A DNA stretch of 64,000 nt. It comes from Polyangiaceae bacterium (lineage in GTDB: Bacteria; Myxococcota_A; Polyangia; Polyangiales; Polyangiaceae). Positions 17,047 through 26,397 of this stretch are shown piece after piece (positions within the stretch are counted from its first letter, which is position 1; each line of letters opens with the position of its first letter). Position numbers and translations under genes: made by a program. The notes under the pieces are model-generated. The model was not told where the DNA came from. It ran no database searches and saw nothing but the letters and a program-made list of their open reading frames with translations. The DNA is taken from NCBI GenBank assembly GCA_020633235.1, contig JACKEA010000008.1, positions 124,001 to 188,000 of the forward strand, in the 5' to 3' direction.

Positions 17047-17529
17047 GTGAGCGAGGTTCCGAATCAGAGCAAGGGCGGGTGCTTGAAGGTGCTCGCCATT
17101 GGCGGGCCCATCCTGCTCTTGATGGCGTTCCTTTTCTGGAAGGTAGCGGCGGCCAGCGGTCGCGCGGAAGACGTAGCGGCCCGGGTCACCACTCCATACT
17201 TGGAAGAAGTGCGCGCTGGGCACTACCAGCGCGCTCTGGAGCAGTACGGCAGCGACGAGCATCGTGCCGAGGTCAGCGCGGAAGCGCTGAAAGCCGCTTA
17301 CGAGGATCTGATCCAGAAATGGGGCCCGATCCAGAGCATCGAGCTCTTCCGCGCCCAAGAGGAGCACCAGCTGTTCGGCGAATCGATCGTTCAAGTGCGC
17401 TACCTGATTCACCAGGAGCGCGCTACGTCGCACGTGATCTACGACATCGCAGGTGAGGGAGCGGCCGCCAAGATCCAGCGGAGCTACGAGCGACCCGGCA
17501 CGGACACGCTGCGCCCCGCCCCGCGCTGA
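17047..17529 (+). CDS. Single-pass membrane protein, unknown function
   Basis: A 160-residue protein starting at GTG. One strongly hydrophobic segment at about residues 15-33 anchors it; the soluble remainder (EEVRAGHYQRALEQYGSD and following) reads like the NTF2-like or DUF4864-type fold in which a short helix-rich part precedes beta strands. Its 3' end overlaps the convergent histidine-kinase gene by 46 bp. No catalytic residue is evident. Confidence 0.65.
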   Translation: MSEVPNQSKGGCLKVLAIGGPILLLMAFLFWKVAAASGRAEDVAARVTTPYLEEVRAGHYQRALEQYGSDEHRAEVSAEALKAAYEDLIQKWGPIQSIELFRAQEEHQLFGESIVQVRYLIHQERATSHVIYDIAGEGAAAKIQRSYERPGTDTLRPAPR

Positions 17530-19742
17530 CCCGCAGCGACCAGCCTCGGTCTGTCGCTCTTGGCGCGCGCCGCGCGATAGCGCGCCAAGAGCTTCGCCAG
17601 CCGCCGTCCGTCCAGGGGCTTGTGGACGACACGATCCGGACACGAGAGCTCGAGCCGCTGGCCTTCTACCGTGAGCAATCCGCCGGTCATGAACACGACG
17701 TGATCCGCGAGGGCCGGGTGTCGCGCCTTGATGTGCTCGAACAGCGCCAAGCCGTCCATCTCGCCCATCATGATGTCCGTGAGCACGACGTCGAAGCGCG
17801 GGTCCTTCGCCATCTCTTCCAGCGCTTGCTTGCCGCTGAAGCAGAGCACGACCTCGTGCTCTCGGTTGAGTAGGCGCGCGAGGGAGCGCGCCACGGGACG
17901 ATCGTCGTCCACCACCAGAATCCTGAGCCGAGACAATATCGGAACGACACTCGAAACCACGGCCTGGCTGACGTCTTCAGTGGCTGCAGCTGGGAGCAAC
18001 ACGACGAAGCGCGTTCCCTTGCCGACCTTGCTCTGCACCTCGATGCGCCCCCCGTGCTGCTGCACGATGCGGCGACTGATCGCCAGGCCGAGGCCGGTGC
18101 CCTGCTCGGGTGCCTTGTTGGTGTAGAACGGCTCGAAGATCTTCGGGATCTCGCGGTCCGGGATGCCACATCCGGTGTCGACCACTTCCACTCGCACCTG
18201 ATCTCCGACCTTTCGCGCGGAGATGCGAATGCTGTTCTCGGCCGCGGCGCCGGGCTTGATGGCGTGGGCCGCGTTGAGCACCAGGTTCAAGAACACCTGT
18301 CCCAGCTGGCTCTCCACGCCACGGACGGCCACGTCGTCGGCCTCTTGTAGCAGCATGGCGCGGGAGCGGACCTCGCTCTGGGTCATCTTGGCGACCCAGG
18401 TGAGGACACGGCGGATGGGGACTGCGCCCACCGATTCTTGGCCGTCGTTGGGGCGAACCATGGCGCGCAGCTGGCTCACCACGTCGCGGATCCGTCGGCC
18501 GCCTTCCGCGGCTTCCGAGACGGCCAGGGCGAGCTCGTCGTCGCTCTCCAGCTCCTGCAGCCGGCCCTGCACGAACTCCAGATTGCTGAGCACGTAAGAC
18601 AGCGGGTTGTTGATCTCGTGGCCCACCCCCGCCGCCATGGAGCCCGCGGTGATCATGCGGTCCATCTCCATCATGTGCTCGGTGAGCTCACGCTCCTTGG
18701 TGATGTCTCGCATCACGGCGATGAAGCTACGGTCTCTGGAATCTGCCGGTACGATGGTGATCCCCACCTGGTGGCCGTTCTTGAGTGAGAGGTCGACGGA
18801 CTCGGGGATCTGCCGCTCCAGAACCCGATCGATCATCTTCTTCAGGGAGTGGTTGCGAGAACCAGGCGGCAATAGCTCCGCGTACCTGAGCCCCAACGTG
18901 TGATCCGCCGGTCGCCCGGTGATGCGCTCCATCGCGGGATTCCAGAGCCGGATCGCGCCGTCTCCATCCACGAGAACGATGCCTTCGTCCACCCGCAAGA
19001 CGACCAGATGGCTCAGGGTCTCGCTCTGGGTGAACTGCCGCTCGAGGACTTGGCGGGCGCGTTCGCTCTCGGACAGAAGCGTCGTGTACTCGGCAGCGTG
19101 CTGGCCCACGAGGGCCAGGGCGAACGCCAGAAAGCCATACTCCAGGGAGAAGGAATGGACGTCTATGACGTGGACCATCATCAGCAGGTCACGAAGGCTG
19201 GCCGCCACCCATACGCCGAGCCCGAGCCCCAAGAGCCAGGAACGCCGCTCGCTGCGCATCGTGTCCCACGCGCCGAAGGTCGCGAGGGAAAGACAGAACA
19301 GCATGAAGATCGTGCCCAGGGGCTCGGCGATCAAGGCCGCCGGGACGGGATGCTCGATGGTGGACAGCGTCAGCCACTCCACCTCGGTGGAAACCACCCA
19401 ATGGGTTGCCACCAAGGGAACGAAGAAGATCGCCATCACCGCGTGGGCCAGTCGCCGCGGCCATGGGTTCGTGCGCCCACGTCGGATGGCACCGAACTCC
19501 AAGACCGCCAGGCTGATGATTCCAACCGCGACGAACTGGAGCTGCTGGAGGCGCACGGCTTCTTCGGGGGTCGACCAGCTCTGCGCGGCGACCATGTAGG
19601 CAAATGCGGCGGTCGCCAAGCACACCACGCCCACCCACAGGCGCTCCCGGGAGTGCGTCGTGCGACCCAGCCACAGCTCGAAGACCGCGAGCAGCAGGGC
19701 AATCGCGACGACGGCGATGTCACCGGCGACGAGGCCGCTCAC
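17484..19742 (-). CDS. Hybrid sensor histidine kinase with 7-TM-like input, PAS and receiver
   Basis: A 752-residue protein starting at GTG. The N-terminal ~215 residues form about seven hydrophobic segments. A PAS domain follows (DEGIVLVDGDGAIRLWNP, about residues 250-360), then HisKA with phospho-acceptor His375 in AAGVGHEINNPLSYV, HATPase_c with NLVLNAAHAI, DTGCGIP and GTGLGLAI, and a C-terminal receiver whose acceptor is Asp656 (VLTDIMMGEMDG) with the conserved Lys in VVHKPLD. It should pass phosphate from His to its own receiver and perhaps on to a separate Hpt protein. About 25 low-complexity residues after the receiver overlap the convergent gene. No adjacent partner regulator is visible, so it is an orphan. 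Confidence 0.88.
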   Translation of the reverse strand: MSGLVAGDIAVVAIALLLAVFELWLGRTTHSRERLWVGVVCLATAAFAYMVAAQSWSTPEEAVRLQQLQFVAVGIISLAVLEFGAIRRGRTNPWPRRLAHAVMAIFFVPLVATHWVVSTEVEWLTLSTIEHPVPAALIAEPLGTIFMLFCLSLATFGAWDTMRSERRSWLLGLGLGVWVAASLRDLLMMVHVIDVHSFSLEYGFLAFALALVGQHAAEYTTLLSESERARQVLERQFTQSETLSHLVVLRVDEGIVLVDGDGAIRLWNPAMERITGRPADHTLGLRYAELLPPGSRNHSLKKMIDRVLERQIPESVDLSLKNGHQVGITIVPADSRDRSFIAVMRDITKERELTEHMMEMDRMITAGSMAAGVGHEINNPLSYVLSNLEFVQGRLQELESDDELALAVSEAAEGGRRIRDVVSQLRAMVRPNDGQESVGAVPIRRVLTWVAKMTQSEVRSRAMLLQEADDVAVRGVESQLGQVFLNLVLNAAHAIKPGAAAENSIRISARKVGDQVRVEVVDTGCGIPDREIPKIFEPFYTNKAPEQGTGLGLAISRRIVQQHGGRIEVQSKVGKGTRFVVLLPAAATEDVSQAVVSSVVPILSRLRILVVDDDRPVARSLARLLNREHEVVLCFSGKQALEEMAKDPRFDVVLTDIMMGEMDGLALFEHIKARHPALADHVVFMTGGLLTVEGQRLELSCPDRVVHKPLDGRRLAKLLARYRAARAKSDRPRLVAAGQRGAGRSVSVPGRS

Positions 19743-19822
19743 CGCTCACCGCCCCCGTGCGCTGCACGTATCCTCACCTCCTTTCGGGACGGCCGCTGCC
19801 GCAGGAGCTTGAGTGACGAAGG

Positions 19823-22069
19823 TCAGCCTTTGGATTTTGTCGGGCCGCCGCGGCGACGCCACAGGGCGAACAACCCGAAAAGTCCCAAAAACACATTGAG
19901 CGGACCCGGGTTTCGGCCCACCGCGCTGCAGCCACAGCCGCCGTCGTCTTCCTTCGGGGTGGCCTTCGCGCCGCCGGCGCCGCCCGTGCCCCCGTCGGGC
20001 ACAACGCCGCCGTCCGGCAGCTCTTCGCTGGCGTAGTCCCCACACGGCAAGAACGATTCCGGATTCTCGCGAGCCATCAGCGCGATTCCATAGGCACCCG
20101 CGCCGAACCCCACCATCGGCATCTCGCCTTTGTAGTCCGCGGTGCTCGCGTCGTGGAGCTCACTGATCAGATCGAAGTTCTCGCCCCCCTGATCCGTGAT
20201 CCAGCCCAAGAGGCCGGGCGCGTCGGCGTCTCCGGCCATGCGCATGGCGTTGGCCGTGCGCAGGTCGACGAACACCCACTCCTGGCTGTCATACCAGCCG
20301 CCGTCGTCGTTGCGCATGAAGCCCCGACCGCTGGGGGGCACCAGCTTGGTCTTCAGGGCGTTGAAGGTGGCACTCGCCGCGCGCCCCTTTGGATCCACCA
20401 AGCCCATGCCGACGGCCTCGATGGCTGCGGCGTCCAAGAAGCCCGAGCCGCTCTGGAGCTCCTCGTGGCTTTGGGCGATGGTGCCGTCCGGGGCGGACAG
20501 CTCGCTGATGATGGCGTCTCGTGCCTTCTTGCCGGCGCTCCGATACTTCTCTGCGGCCGCGGCGTCGCCCATCCGATCCGCCAGCGCAGCGGCACGACAC
20601 AAACCGTTGGCCGCGGTGATGGTGGTGTAGGCGAAGCGCTTCTGCTGCCCGTTCCAGTGCACTTCCCAGATGCTGGAGTCGGGGGCGATGAGGCCGCTGG
20701 GCTCCTGGAGCGCCACCAGCACGTCCGCCACCTTGCTGGAGATGGCGGGCCACCAGCTGCTCAAGGCGGCTTCGTCGTTCGACTTCTCGACGTACTCGTG
20801 CACCGTCCACAGGAACAGCCCGAAGCCGTCGAACTCGATGTTGGGGCCGTTCTCGTTCGAGTCCGACTCCTCCACGCCGTCGCCGAAGTAGCGCGTGATG
20901 CTGATCTGGTACGGCTGCCCGACGTAGTCCTGGTACTTGCCGCTGTCGGCACCGAGCTGGAACTCGATGGCCTTCTTGGCCTCGGCGGTGTGGCCAGAGC
21001 GCGAGAGTGCCACCACGGCGTAGGCCATGTCCCGAACCCAGGAGATGTTCCACATGCCGGGCGGCAGGCTGGCCAGGATCTGCCCGTTGCCTTTGCCGGC
21101 CTCGGTGACCTGCCCCATGCGCAGGATCGTCATGCTCTGGCGGAACAGATCCGACTCCGGAGCGGACAGCCCCGTGGGCGCAGGCGTGTGCCATGCATCC
21201 CATTCCGCTTTCTCCGCGGTGAGCAGCTGCTCCGGAGTGCGGCCATTGATCCAGCTCCGCACGGCGTCGATGCGCGGAGCCACATCACTCTTGTCGTCCA
21301 GCACCACGAAGGACCCTGCCCACGCGCTCTGGCCCGTGGCCAGGTTGCCCAGGGACCACTGCAAGCCGGCGGCGGCGTCGTCGAAGGTGCCGCCGGTGCC
21401 GGCGTTGTCGCTCAAGTCCGCGGCGGAGTTGAGCGCCGTGAAGGGGTTATCGGGGCTCGCACCATGGTGCGTCGATGGTCCGATGCTGCCGTAGGCCAGG
21501 GTGAGGCCGCTGGGCCCCCATTCCATCCACGCGTCCCGGGTGCCGTCCCAGGCGATCGTTTCTTGCTCCGACCCAGGGTCCGGCGCGCCGGCGCCGAGGT
21601 GGAAGTTGAAGAGGGCGTAGGCGTCCACCGGCTCGGCGCTGCCACTCGTGCGCTCCACGCGCAGCACGCTCACCAGCGCGCGCTCGGCGAGGCCGATGGG
21701 AACGAACTGGTACTCGTCGACGCTGAGGCCGCTCACGGTGCGCTGCACGTGAATGATGCCCGTGCCGACCTCGTATGCCACGGAGCTTGGCGTCACGTCG
21801 CCGAGCCAGGTCCCGGTGCTGCCCACCCGCAGCCCGGGGTACAGATCGTAGGCGACGTCCCGCGTCTGGGCGCCGTCGCTACGCGTGCGGTAGGGATGCT
21901 CCAGGAAGCTCGTGATGCGGTTCTGCGTGACGTCGTAGCCGGCCACGGCGAGGCCGTTGGACGACACCAGCATGTTCGCCGAGCGATGGGGCTGGGCCTC
22001 GGCCCAAGCTCGAGGTGCCGCGAGCGTGGTGAGGGCTACGAGGGACCCAGTGAGCGCCCGACGCAGCAC
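19823..22069 (-). CDS. GH15 glucoamylase-like protein with MYXO-CTERM anchor
   Basis: A 748-residue protein with a type I signal (MLRRALTGSLVALTTLAAPRAWA). The first ~290 residues look like the N-terminal beta-sandwich of prokaryotic glucoamylases. The (alpha/alpha)6 catalytic part follows, with MWNISWVRDMAYAVVALSRS, FDGFGLFLWTVHEYV, SSIWEVHW (a candidate catalytic Glu) and YDSQEWVFVDLRTANA. The enzyme would release glucose or short sugars from alpha-glucans. The C-terminus has an acidic Gly-rich linker, the CGCS motif, a hydrophobic helix and an Arg cluster: a MYXO-CTERM sorting signal for processing and surface attachment. The last five residues come from a dispersed repeat. Genes next to it encode a tiny membrane protein and, divergently, a maltoporin-like protein. 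Confidence 0.82.
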   Translation of the reverse strand: MLRRALTGSLVALTTLAAPRAWAEAQPHRSANMLVSSNGLAVAGYDVTQNRITSFLEHPYRTRSDGAQTRDVAYDLYPGLRVGSTGTWLGDVTPSSVAYEVGTGIIHVQRTVSGLSVDEYQFVPIGLAERALVSVLRVERTSGSAEPVDAYALFNFHLGAGAPDPGSEQETIAWDGTRDAWMEWGPSGLTLAYGSIGPSTHHGASPDNPFTALNSAADLSDNAGTGGTFDDAAAGLQWSLGNLATGQSAWAGSFVVLDDKSDVAPRIDAVRSWINGRTPEQLLTAEKAEWDAWHTPAPTGLSAPESDLFRQSMTILRMGQVTEAGKGNGQILASLPPGMWNISWVRDMAYAVVALSRSGHTAEAKKAIEFQLGADSGKYQDYVGQPYQISITRYFGDGVEESDSNENGPNIEFDGFGLFLWTVHEYVEKSNDEAALSSWWPAISSKVADVLVALQEPSGLIAPDSSIWEVHWNGQQKRFAYTTITAANGLCRAAALADRMGDAAAAEKYRSAGKKARDAIISELSAPDGTIAQSHEELQSGSGFLDAAAIEAVGMGLVDPKGRAASATFNALKTKLVPPSGRGFMRNDDGGWYDSQEWVFVDLRTANAMRMAGDADAPGLLGWITDQGGENFDLISELHDASTADYKGEMPMVGFGAGAYGIALMARENPESFLPCGDYASEELPDGGVVPDGGTGGAGGAKATPKEDDGGCGCSAVGRNPGPLNVFLGLFGLFALWRRRGGPTKSKG
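19835..19856 (+). repeat. Dispersed intergenic repeat, copy 5 (degenerate)
   Basis: TTTTGTCGGGCCGCCGCGGC matches the family except for G in place of T in the core. It encodes the terminal GGPTK residues of the GH15-type protein on the minus strand, immediately after its MYXO-CTERM arginines. Confidence 0.55.
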
Positions 22070-22077
22070 GGGAGCGC

Positions 22078-22212
22078 TCAGTGGACGGTTTCGAAAGAGT
22101 CTTCCGGCTCGGTCTTGTCCCCGGGGACGAAGAGGAACACCAGCGGGATGATGCTGATGGACCCAAGGAGCAGGCCGACGATCTTTGCGAGGGTGACGAG
22201 ACCAGGTTCCAT
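22078..22212 (-). CDS. 44-residue single-pass membrane microprotein
   Basis: A small frame from ATG at 22212 to TGA at 22078 encodes one hydrophobic helix (LAKIVGLLLGSISIIPLVFL) followed by an acidic tail (PGDKTEPEDSFETVH). It lies 8 bp upstream of the GH15-type gene on the same strand, which supports co-transcription and real coding. No homologue is recognised; it might assist membrane targeting or be regulatory. Confidence 0.5.
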   Translation of the reverse strand: MEPGLVTLAKIVGLLLGSISIIPLVFLFVPGDKTEPEDSFETVH

Positions 22213-22319
22213 GACGGCGTCGGAGCTTGGCCTACGGTGGGGGCCAGATCAAGCTGCCCGATGACATATCGGGGGTTTTCTCCGTTGGCGCGCCGCGGGT
22301 GGTGGGCTACTCGGTGGCC

Positions 22320-23906
22320 ATGCGTCGAGCGGCGGCCGCGCTGATTTGCTGGAGCGTTTTCGGGGTGAGCGCCTCCGCGTGGGGCCAGGGCGCAGGGGTC
22401 GAGCCCGACACCGGGCCGAATCCGGTGCCGGGCCCCGGCGAGCCGCCGCCCCCCGAAGAGCCCCGCGCCGAGCCAACACCAGAACCCGTCCAGCTGGAGG
22501 AAACGCCCGCCCCCACCCCCGTGCCCGAGAAGAAGGTCGCTCAGGCGGTGGAGCCCGAGGCCATGCCCCAGCCGACCGCGAAGCCCGCGCCCGCACCGGA
22601 GTTTCCGAAGAGTCGTTTCTCCTTCGGCTCCTACGGTCGGGTGGTGGTGGCTTCCGATGGTCGCGGTGGCGAGGGACGCAATGCGGACGTCGTCGCTTAT
22701 GGCTCACGCATCGACGAGGGCACCTACGCGGAGCTCGAGCTGCGCCGAGACGACGACTGGGAACCCGGTCTCACGTCGCGCGTGATCACCACCCTGGCCA
22801 TCGCAGGACCGCTGTTTCACTACGACGGCCGCTTCGACGCCAAGCTCGCTCTGCGCAATCTGTACGTCGAGGAGCGCGGCATCGGCGACAAAGGCCTGTC
22901 GGCGTGGGTCGGCTCGCGCATGTACCGCGGTGACGACATCTACCTGCTCGACTTCTGGCCCCTGGACAACTTGAACACCGTGGGCGGTGGCGCGCGCTTC
23001 GATTTCCCGACCAGCAAGACCTACATCGCGTGGCACCTGGGCATGAACCGCGCTGCGGATCCCTTCCAGTACCAGGAGGTGGATCGCCCGGCGCCGCAGA
23101 ACCAACCCGGGACCGAGACGGTCGCTCTGTTGGATCGCCCGCGAGTGATCTCCAGCCTCAAGGTGCAGCACATCCAGCCCTTGGGGGAACGCGCCGGCGT
23201 GAAGGGCGTGCTGTACGGCGAGGTGCACCGCCTGCCCAGCGGTGAGCGGGAACGGCAGCCCGGCGTGGTGGAGGACGTACCTGGAGACAGCGGCGCGCTG
23301 ATCGGCGCACAGGTCGGGCTGTTCACCGGGAAGCGGGACACCTTCATCAACTTGTTCTTTCGCTACGCCCGGGGCTTGGCGGCCTACGGAGAGCTGGCCA
23401 CGCCCGAGGGCACCAGCCCGGAGCGTACGGTGGAGGGCGCGACGGAAACCCGCATCGGCCTTTCGGCGAACTGGGAGGGCGGCCCCGTGGGCGTGGTGGC
23501 GGGCGGCTACTTCCGCAGCTTCCGCGAGCCGACGCCGGAGAAGTTCAACTACGGCAACCTGGACGAGGGCATCTTCGTGGTCCGCCCGCACCTGTTCTTG
23601 GGGGAGCACGCCGGCATCGCGGTGGAAGGCTCCTACCAGGCGCAGCAGCGCGGCATCCTCAACGTGGCGACCAACCAGCCGCTGCACGCGAAGCTCTGGC
23701 GCTTCGGGGTGATCCCCTACCTCTCCCCGTCCGGGGCCGGGGTGTTCAAGCGGCCGCAGCTACGCCTGATCTGGGCCGTGACGCAGCGCAACGACGATGC
23801 CCGAGCGCTGTACCCCTCGGACGACGTGTTCGCGCGGCGCAAGACGGAACAGTTCTTCGGCATTGGCGCGGAGTGGTGGTTCAACTCCACGAGCTACGGC
23901 GACTGA
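22320..23906 (+). CDS. Maltoporin (LamB-type) family outer-membrane porin
   Basis: A 528-residue protein. The ATG at 22320 opens a type I signal (MRRAAAALICWSVFGVSASAWG); a Pro/Glu-rich linker of about 75 residues follows. The barrel then starts with SRFSFGSYGRVVVASDG, typical of LamB, followed by TYAELELRR, WVGSRMYRGDDIYLLDFWPL (the LamB arginine/aspartate segment) and the terminal IGAEWWF. Maltoporins are trimeric 18-stranded channels that pass maltodextrins across the outer membrane. The gene lies between the glucoamylase-like gene (divergent) and a GH13 gene, so it probably imports the products of those enzymes. Confidence 0.82.
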   Translation: MRRAAAALICWSVFGVSASAWGQGAGVEPDTGPNPVPGPGEPPPPEEPRAEPTPEPVQLEETPAPTPVPEKKVAQAVEPEAMPQPTAKPAPAPEFPKSRFSFGSYGRVVVASDGRGGEGRNADVVAYGSRIDEGTYAELELRRDDDWEPGLTSRVITTLAIAGPLFHYDGRFDAKLALRNLYVEERGIGDKGLSAWVGSRMYRGDDIYLLDFWPLDNLNTVGGGARFDFPTSKTYIAWHLGMNRAADPFQYQEVDRPAPQNQPGTETVALLDRPRVISSLKVQHIQPLGERAGVKGVLYGEVHRLPSGERERQPGVVEDVPGDSGALIGAQVGLFTGKRDTFINLFFRYARGLAAYGELATPEGTSPERTVEGATETRIGLSANWEGGPVGVVAGGYFRSFREPTPEKFNYGNLDEGIFVVRPHLFLGEHAGIAVEGSYQAQQRGILNVATNQPLHAKLWRFGVIPYLSPSGAGVFKRPQLRLIWAVTQRNDDARALYPSDDVFARRKTEQFFGIGAEWWFNSTSYGD

Positions 23907-23926
23907 ATCCTGCTAGGTCTGGTGTC

Positions 23927-24499
23927 ATGGCCCATATTCGGGGAATGGCTTTCTTGGGGACGGCGCGCTTCATCAAGCGTGAGCACGGACAAGACGTGCT
24001 CGAGCGCATCGTGGAGCGCGCGGGGGAGGCGACGCAAAAGACGTTCGCCAAGAAGATCGACGGGCTGGGGCTGCATCCCTACGATGCCTTCGTGGGTTTG
24101 CTGCGGGCGGTGGACGCGGAGCTCGGCAACGGCGACCTCACGTTCTGCCGCAAGGTGGGGGACATGGCGGCACGCAACGACCTGGAGACCATCTTCAAGG
24201 TGTACGCCGTTCGGCCCAGCGCGGAGCAGATGATCCGCGGCTGCACGCCCATCTGGGGCATGTACACGGTAGATGCCGGCCTGATGGAAGCGGTGGACGT
24301 TCGCCCCGAGAGCACCAAGCTGCGCATCGTCGATTTTCCGGACATGGATCCGGCGCACTGCAAGCTGATGGAAGGCTGGATGATCGCCGCGATGGACGTG
24401 ATCGGCGCGACGGTGTTGCCAGGCGCGAGCGAAACCGAATGCACCTCCCAGGGCGGGCGCTATCACGAGTTTTCTTGCCAGTGGACGCTGCGGGAGTGA
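23927..24499 (+). CDS. DUF2378/TIGR02265-like protein (Myxococcota-type)
   Basis: A 190-residue soluble protein starting at ATG 23927. Its layout is an N-terminal helical segment (GTARFIKREHGQDVLERIVE) and a C-terminal part, RGCTPIWGMYTVDAGLMEAV, then PAHCKLMEGWMIAAMDVIGA. This recalls the DUF2378/TIGR02265 family, expanded in myxobacteria, which is distantly like V4R and haem-NO-binding folds. In those folds the GW...A helix and nearby Cys/His residues form a small-molecule pocket. The family assignment is a judgement from pattern only. It sits between the maltoporin-like and GH13 genes on the same strand and could be part of that unit. Confidence 0.55.
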   Translation: MAHIRGMAFLGTARFIKREHGQDVLERIVERAGEATQKTFAKKIDGLGLHPYDAFVGLLRAVDAELGNGDLTFCRKVGDMAARNDLETIFKVYAVRPSAEQMIRGCTPIWGMYTVDAGLMEAVDVRPESTKLRIVDFPDMDPAHCKLMEGWMIAAMDVIGATVLPGASETECTSQGGRYHEFSCQWTLRE

Positions 24500-24563
24500 G
24501 CAGGGTCAACACGGCGTGAATCGTGCTGGCGCGGGGCCGCGACCGCGTGCCACCCTACGCCCC

Positions 24564-26393
24564 ATGGTCAACACGCGAGGGCTCGTGCTGGCGGCCGTCC
24601 TCGGCGCGGCTTCCACCGGATGCATGGACTTCGAAGGGCTGGAGGGGGACCGCCCGATCAAGACCAACGTCCAGGACTGGCGCAACGAGGTCGTCTACCA
24701 GTTGCTCGTGGATCGCTTCGCCAACGGCGATCTCGCGAACGACTACCGTGTCCAGCGGGACGCACCGGCGCGCTACCACGGGGGCGATTGGCGTGGCGTG
24801 GAAGAGCACCTCGACTACCTCCAGAACCTGGGCGTCACGGCGATCTGGATCTCTCCCATCGTGAAGAACGTGGAGACGGACGCGGGCGTGGACGGCTACC
24901 ACGGCTACTGGACGCAGGACTTCACGCAGCTCAATCCGCACTTCGGGGATTTGGCGAGCCTGCGGCGCATGATCGACAAAGCGCACGACCACGGCATCAA
25001 GGTGATCCTGGACATCGTGGTGAACCACGTCGGCCAGCTCTTCTATTACGACATCAACCTGAACGGGCAGCCCGACGAGCGGGTGGAAGGGGCCGGACCG
25101 GTGATCGCGCCGAAGCCGCCCCAGGGCGGGACCGAGACCAGCCCCGTCGTCCACATCAACGAGTACGACCCGGACTACGATCCGCGAGGCGTGCAAGCCT
25201 GGACCAGCCTGGGAGAAGCCGGGCCGGCGCCCATCATCTTTGCCTACGACCCGGCGTCCAATCACATGCCCCCGGAGCCGGAGATCTTCCAAGAGCCCCG
25301 GGCCTACAACCGGCGCGGCCGGGTATGGGACTGGAACGACGACGAGCAGGTCATCAAGGGAGACTTCCCCGGCGGGCTGAAGGACCTCAACACCGAGGAC
25401 CCCGACGTGCGGCAGGCCCTGACGGACGTCTTCGTGCACTGGGTGGAGCTGACGGACCTGGATGGCTTCCGCATCGACACCTTGAAGCACGTGGAGCACG
25501 GCTTCTGGCAGACGTTTGCGCCGCAGGTGCGCGCCCGCCTCGCCGCGGACGGCAAGAAGAACTTCTTCATGTTCGGAGAAGCCTTCGACGGCCGGGACGA
25601 CTTGGTCGGCTCCTATACCTTCGACAACGAGGTCGACAGCGTCTTCTACTTCCCGCAGCACTTCACCGTGTTCCGCGACGTGTTCCAGCAGGGCCTGAGC
25701 ACGGATCGCATCGAGACGCTGTTTTCACAGCGTCTGAATCCGGGTGGCAACTACGGCACGGTGCCGCAAGAGAACGGCATCGGCGTGCCCCCGAACAAGG
25801 CGCTGGTGAACTTCCTGGACAACCACGACGTCTCCCGCTTCTTGTTCAACCGTCCGGATCCCGCGGCGCTGAACAACGCGCTCTTGTTCCTGTTCACGGA
25901 GGACGGCATCCCGTGCGTGTACTACGGCACGGAGCAAGCCTTCTCCGGCGGCAACGATCCGGCGAACCGCGAAGACCTGTGGAAGAGCGGTTACGACCAG
26001 CAGAGCCCGCAGTATCAGTGGATCCGCCGTCTGTCGCGGATCCGCCGGGCGTATCCCGCGCTCACCCATGGGGATCTCAAGATCACTTGGGCATCGGATC
26101 GCGCGGGGGACGAGCCGGACGCCGGCATCGTCGCCTTCGAGCGCACCGGCGGCGACGCCGGGGACGCCTACGCGCTGGTGGTGATCAACACCAACGCGAA
26201 TCACGAGAGCTCCCCGCAGTTCAACGGCACGCCCATGACCACGTCTTTGCCCGATGGCACCGTGCTCGTGAACGTGCTCGATCCGAACGAGGCGCCCGTC
26301 ACCGTGGGCGCCGGGGGTGGGCTCAGCGTCACGGTCCCCGCCACCAGCGGCAAGATCCTGGTGCGCCAGGGCGACGTGGTGGCGGGCCTGTGA
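24564..26393 (+). CDS. GH13 alpha-amylase-family lipoprotein
   Basis: A 609-residue lipoprotein (ATG 24564; lipobox STGC). The barrel starts at once (NEVVYQLLVDRFANGD) and shows DIVVNH, GFRIDTLKH (nucleophile Asp305), FMFGEAF (acid/base Glu339) and FLDNHD (Asp422), all catalytic residues intact. A long insert between regions I and II (about residues 175-270) is Pro/Asp/Glu-rich. The overall style resembles bacterial cyclomaltodextrinase or alpha-amylase groups with a C-terminal beta-sandwich. It should hydrolyse alpha-1,4-glucosidic bonds outside the cytoplasm. Only 4 bases separate its stop from the GTG of the permease-Usp-EIIA gene, indicating an operon. Confidence 0.88.
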   Translation: MVNTRGLVLAAVLGAASTGCMDFEGLEGDRPIKTNVQDWRNEVVYQLLVDRFANGDLANDYRVQRDAPARYHGGDWRGVEEHLDYLQNLGVTAIWISPIVKNVETDAGVDGYHGYWTQDFTQLNPHFGDLASLRRMIDKAHDHGIKVILDIVVNHVGQLFYYDINLNGQPDERVEGAGPVIAPKPPQGGTETSPVVHINEYDPDYDPRGVQAWTSLGEAGPAPIIFAYDPASNHMPPEPEIFQEPRAYNRRGRVWDWNDDEQVIKGDFPGGLKDLNTEDPDVRQALTDVFVHWVELTDLDGFRIDTLKHVEHGFWQTFAPQVRARLAADGKKNFFMFGEAFDGRDDLVGSYTFDNEVDSVFYFPQHFTVFRDVFQQGLSTDRIETLFSQRLNPGGNYGTVPQENGIGVPPNKALVNFLDNHDVSRFLFNRPDPAALNNALLFLFTEDGIPCVYYGTEQAFSGGNDPANREDLWKSGYDQQSPQYQWIRRLSRIRRAYPALTHGDLKITWASDRAGDEPDAGIVAFERTGGDAGDAYALVVINTNANHESSPQFNGTPMTTSLPDGTVLVNVLDPNEAPVTVGAGGGLSVTVPATSGKILVRQGDVVAGL

Positions 26394-26397
26394 TCAC

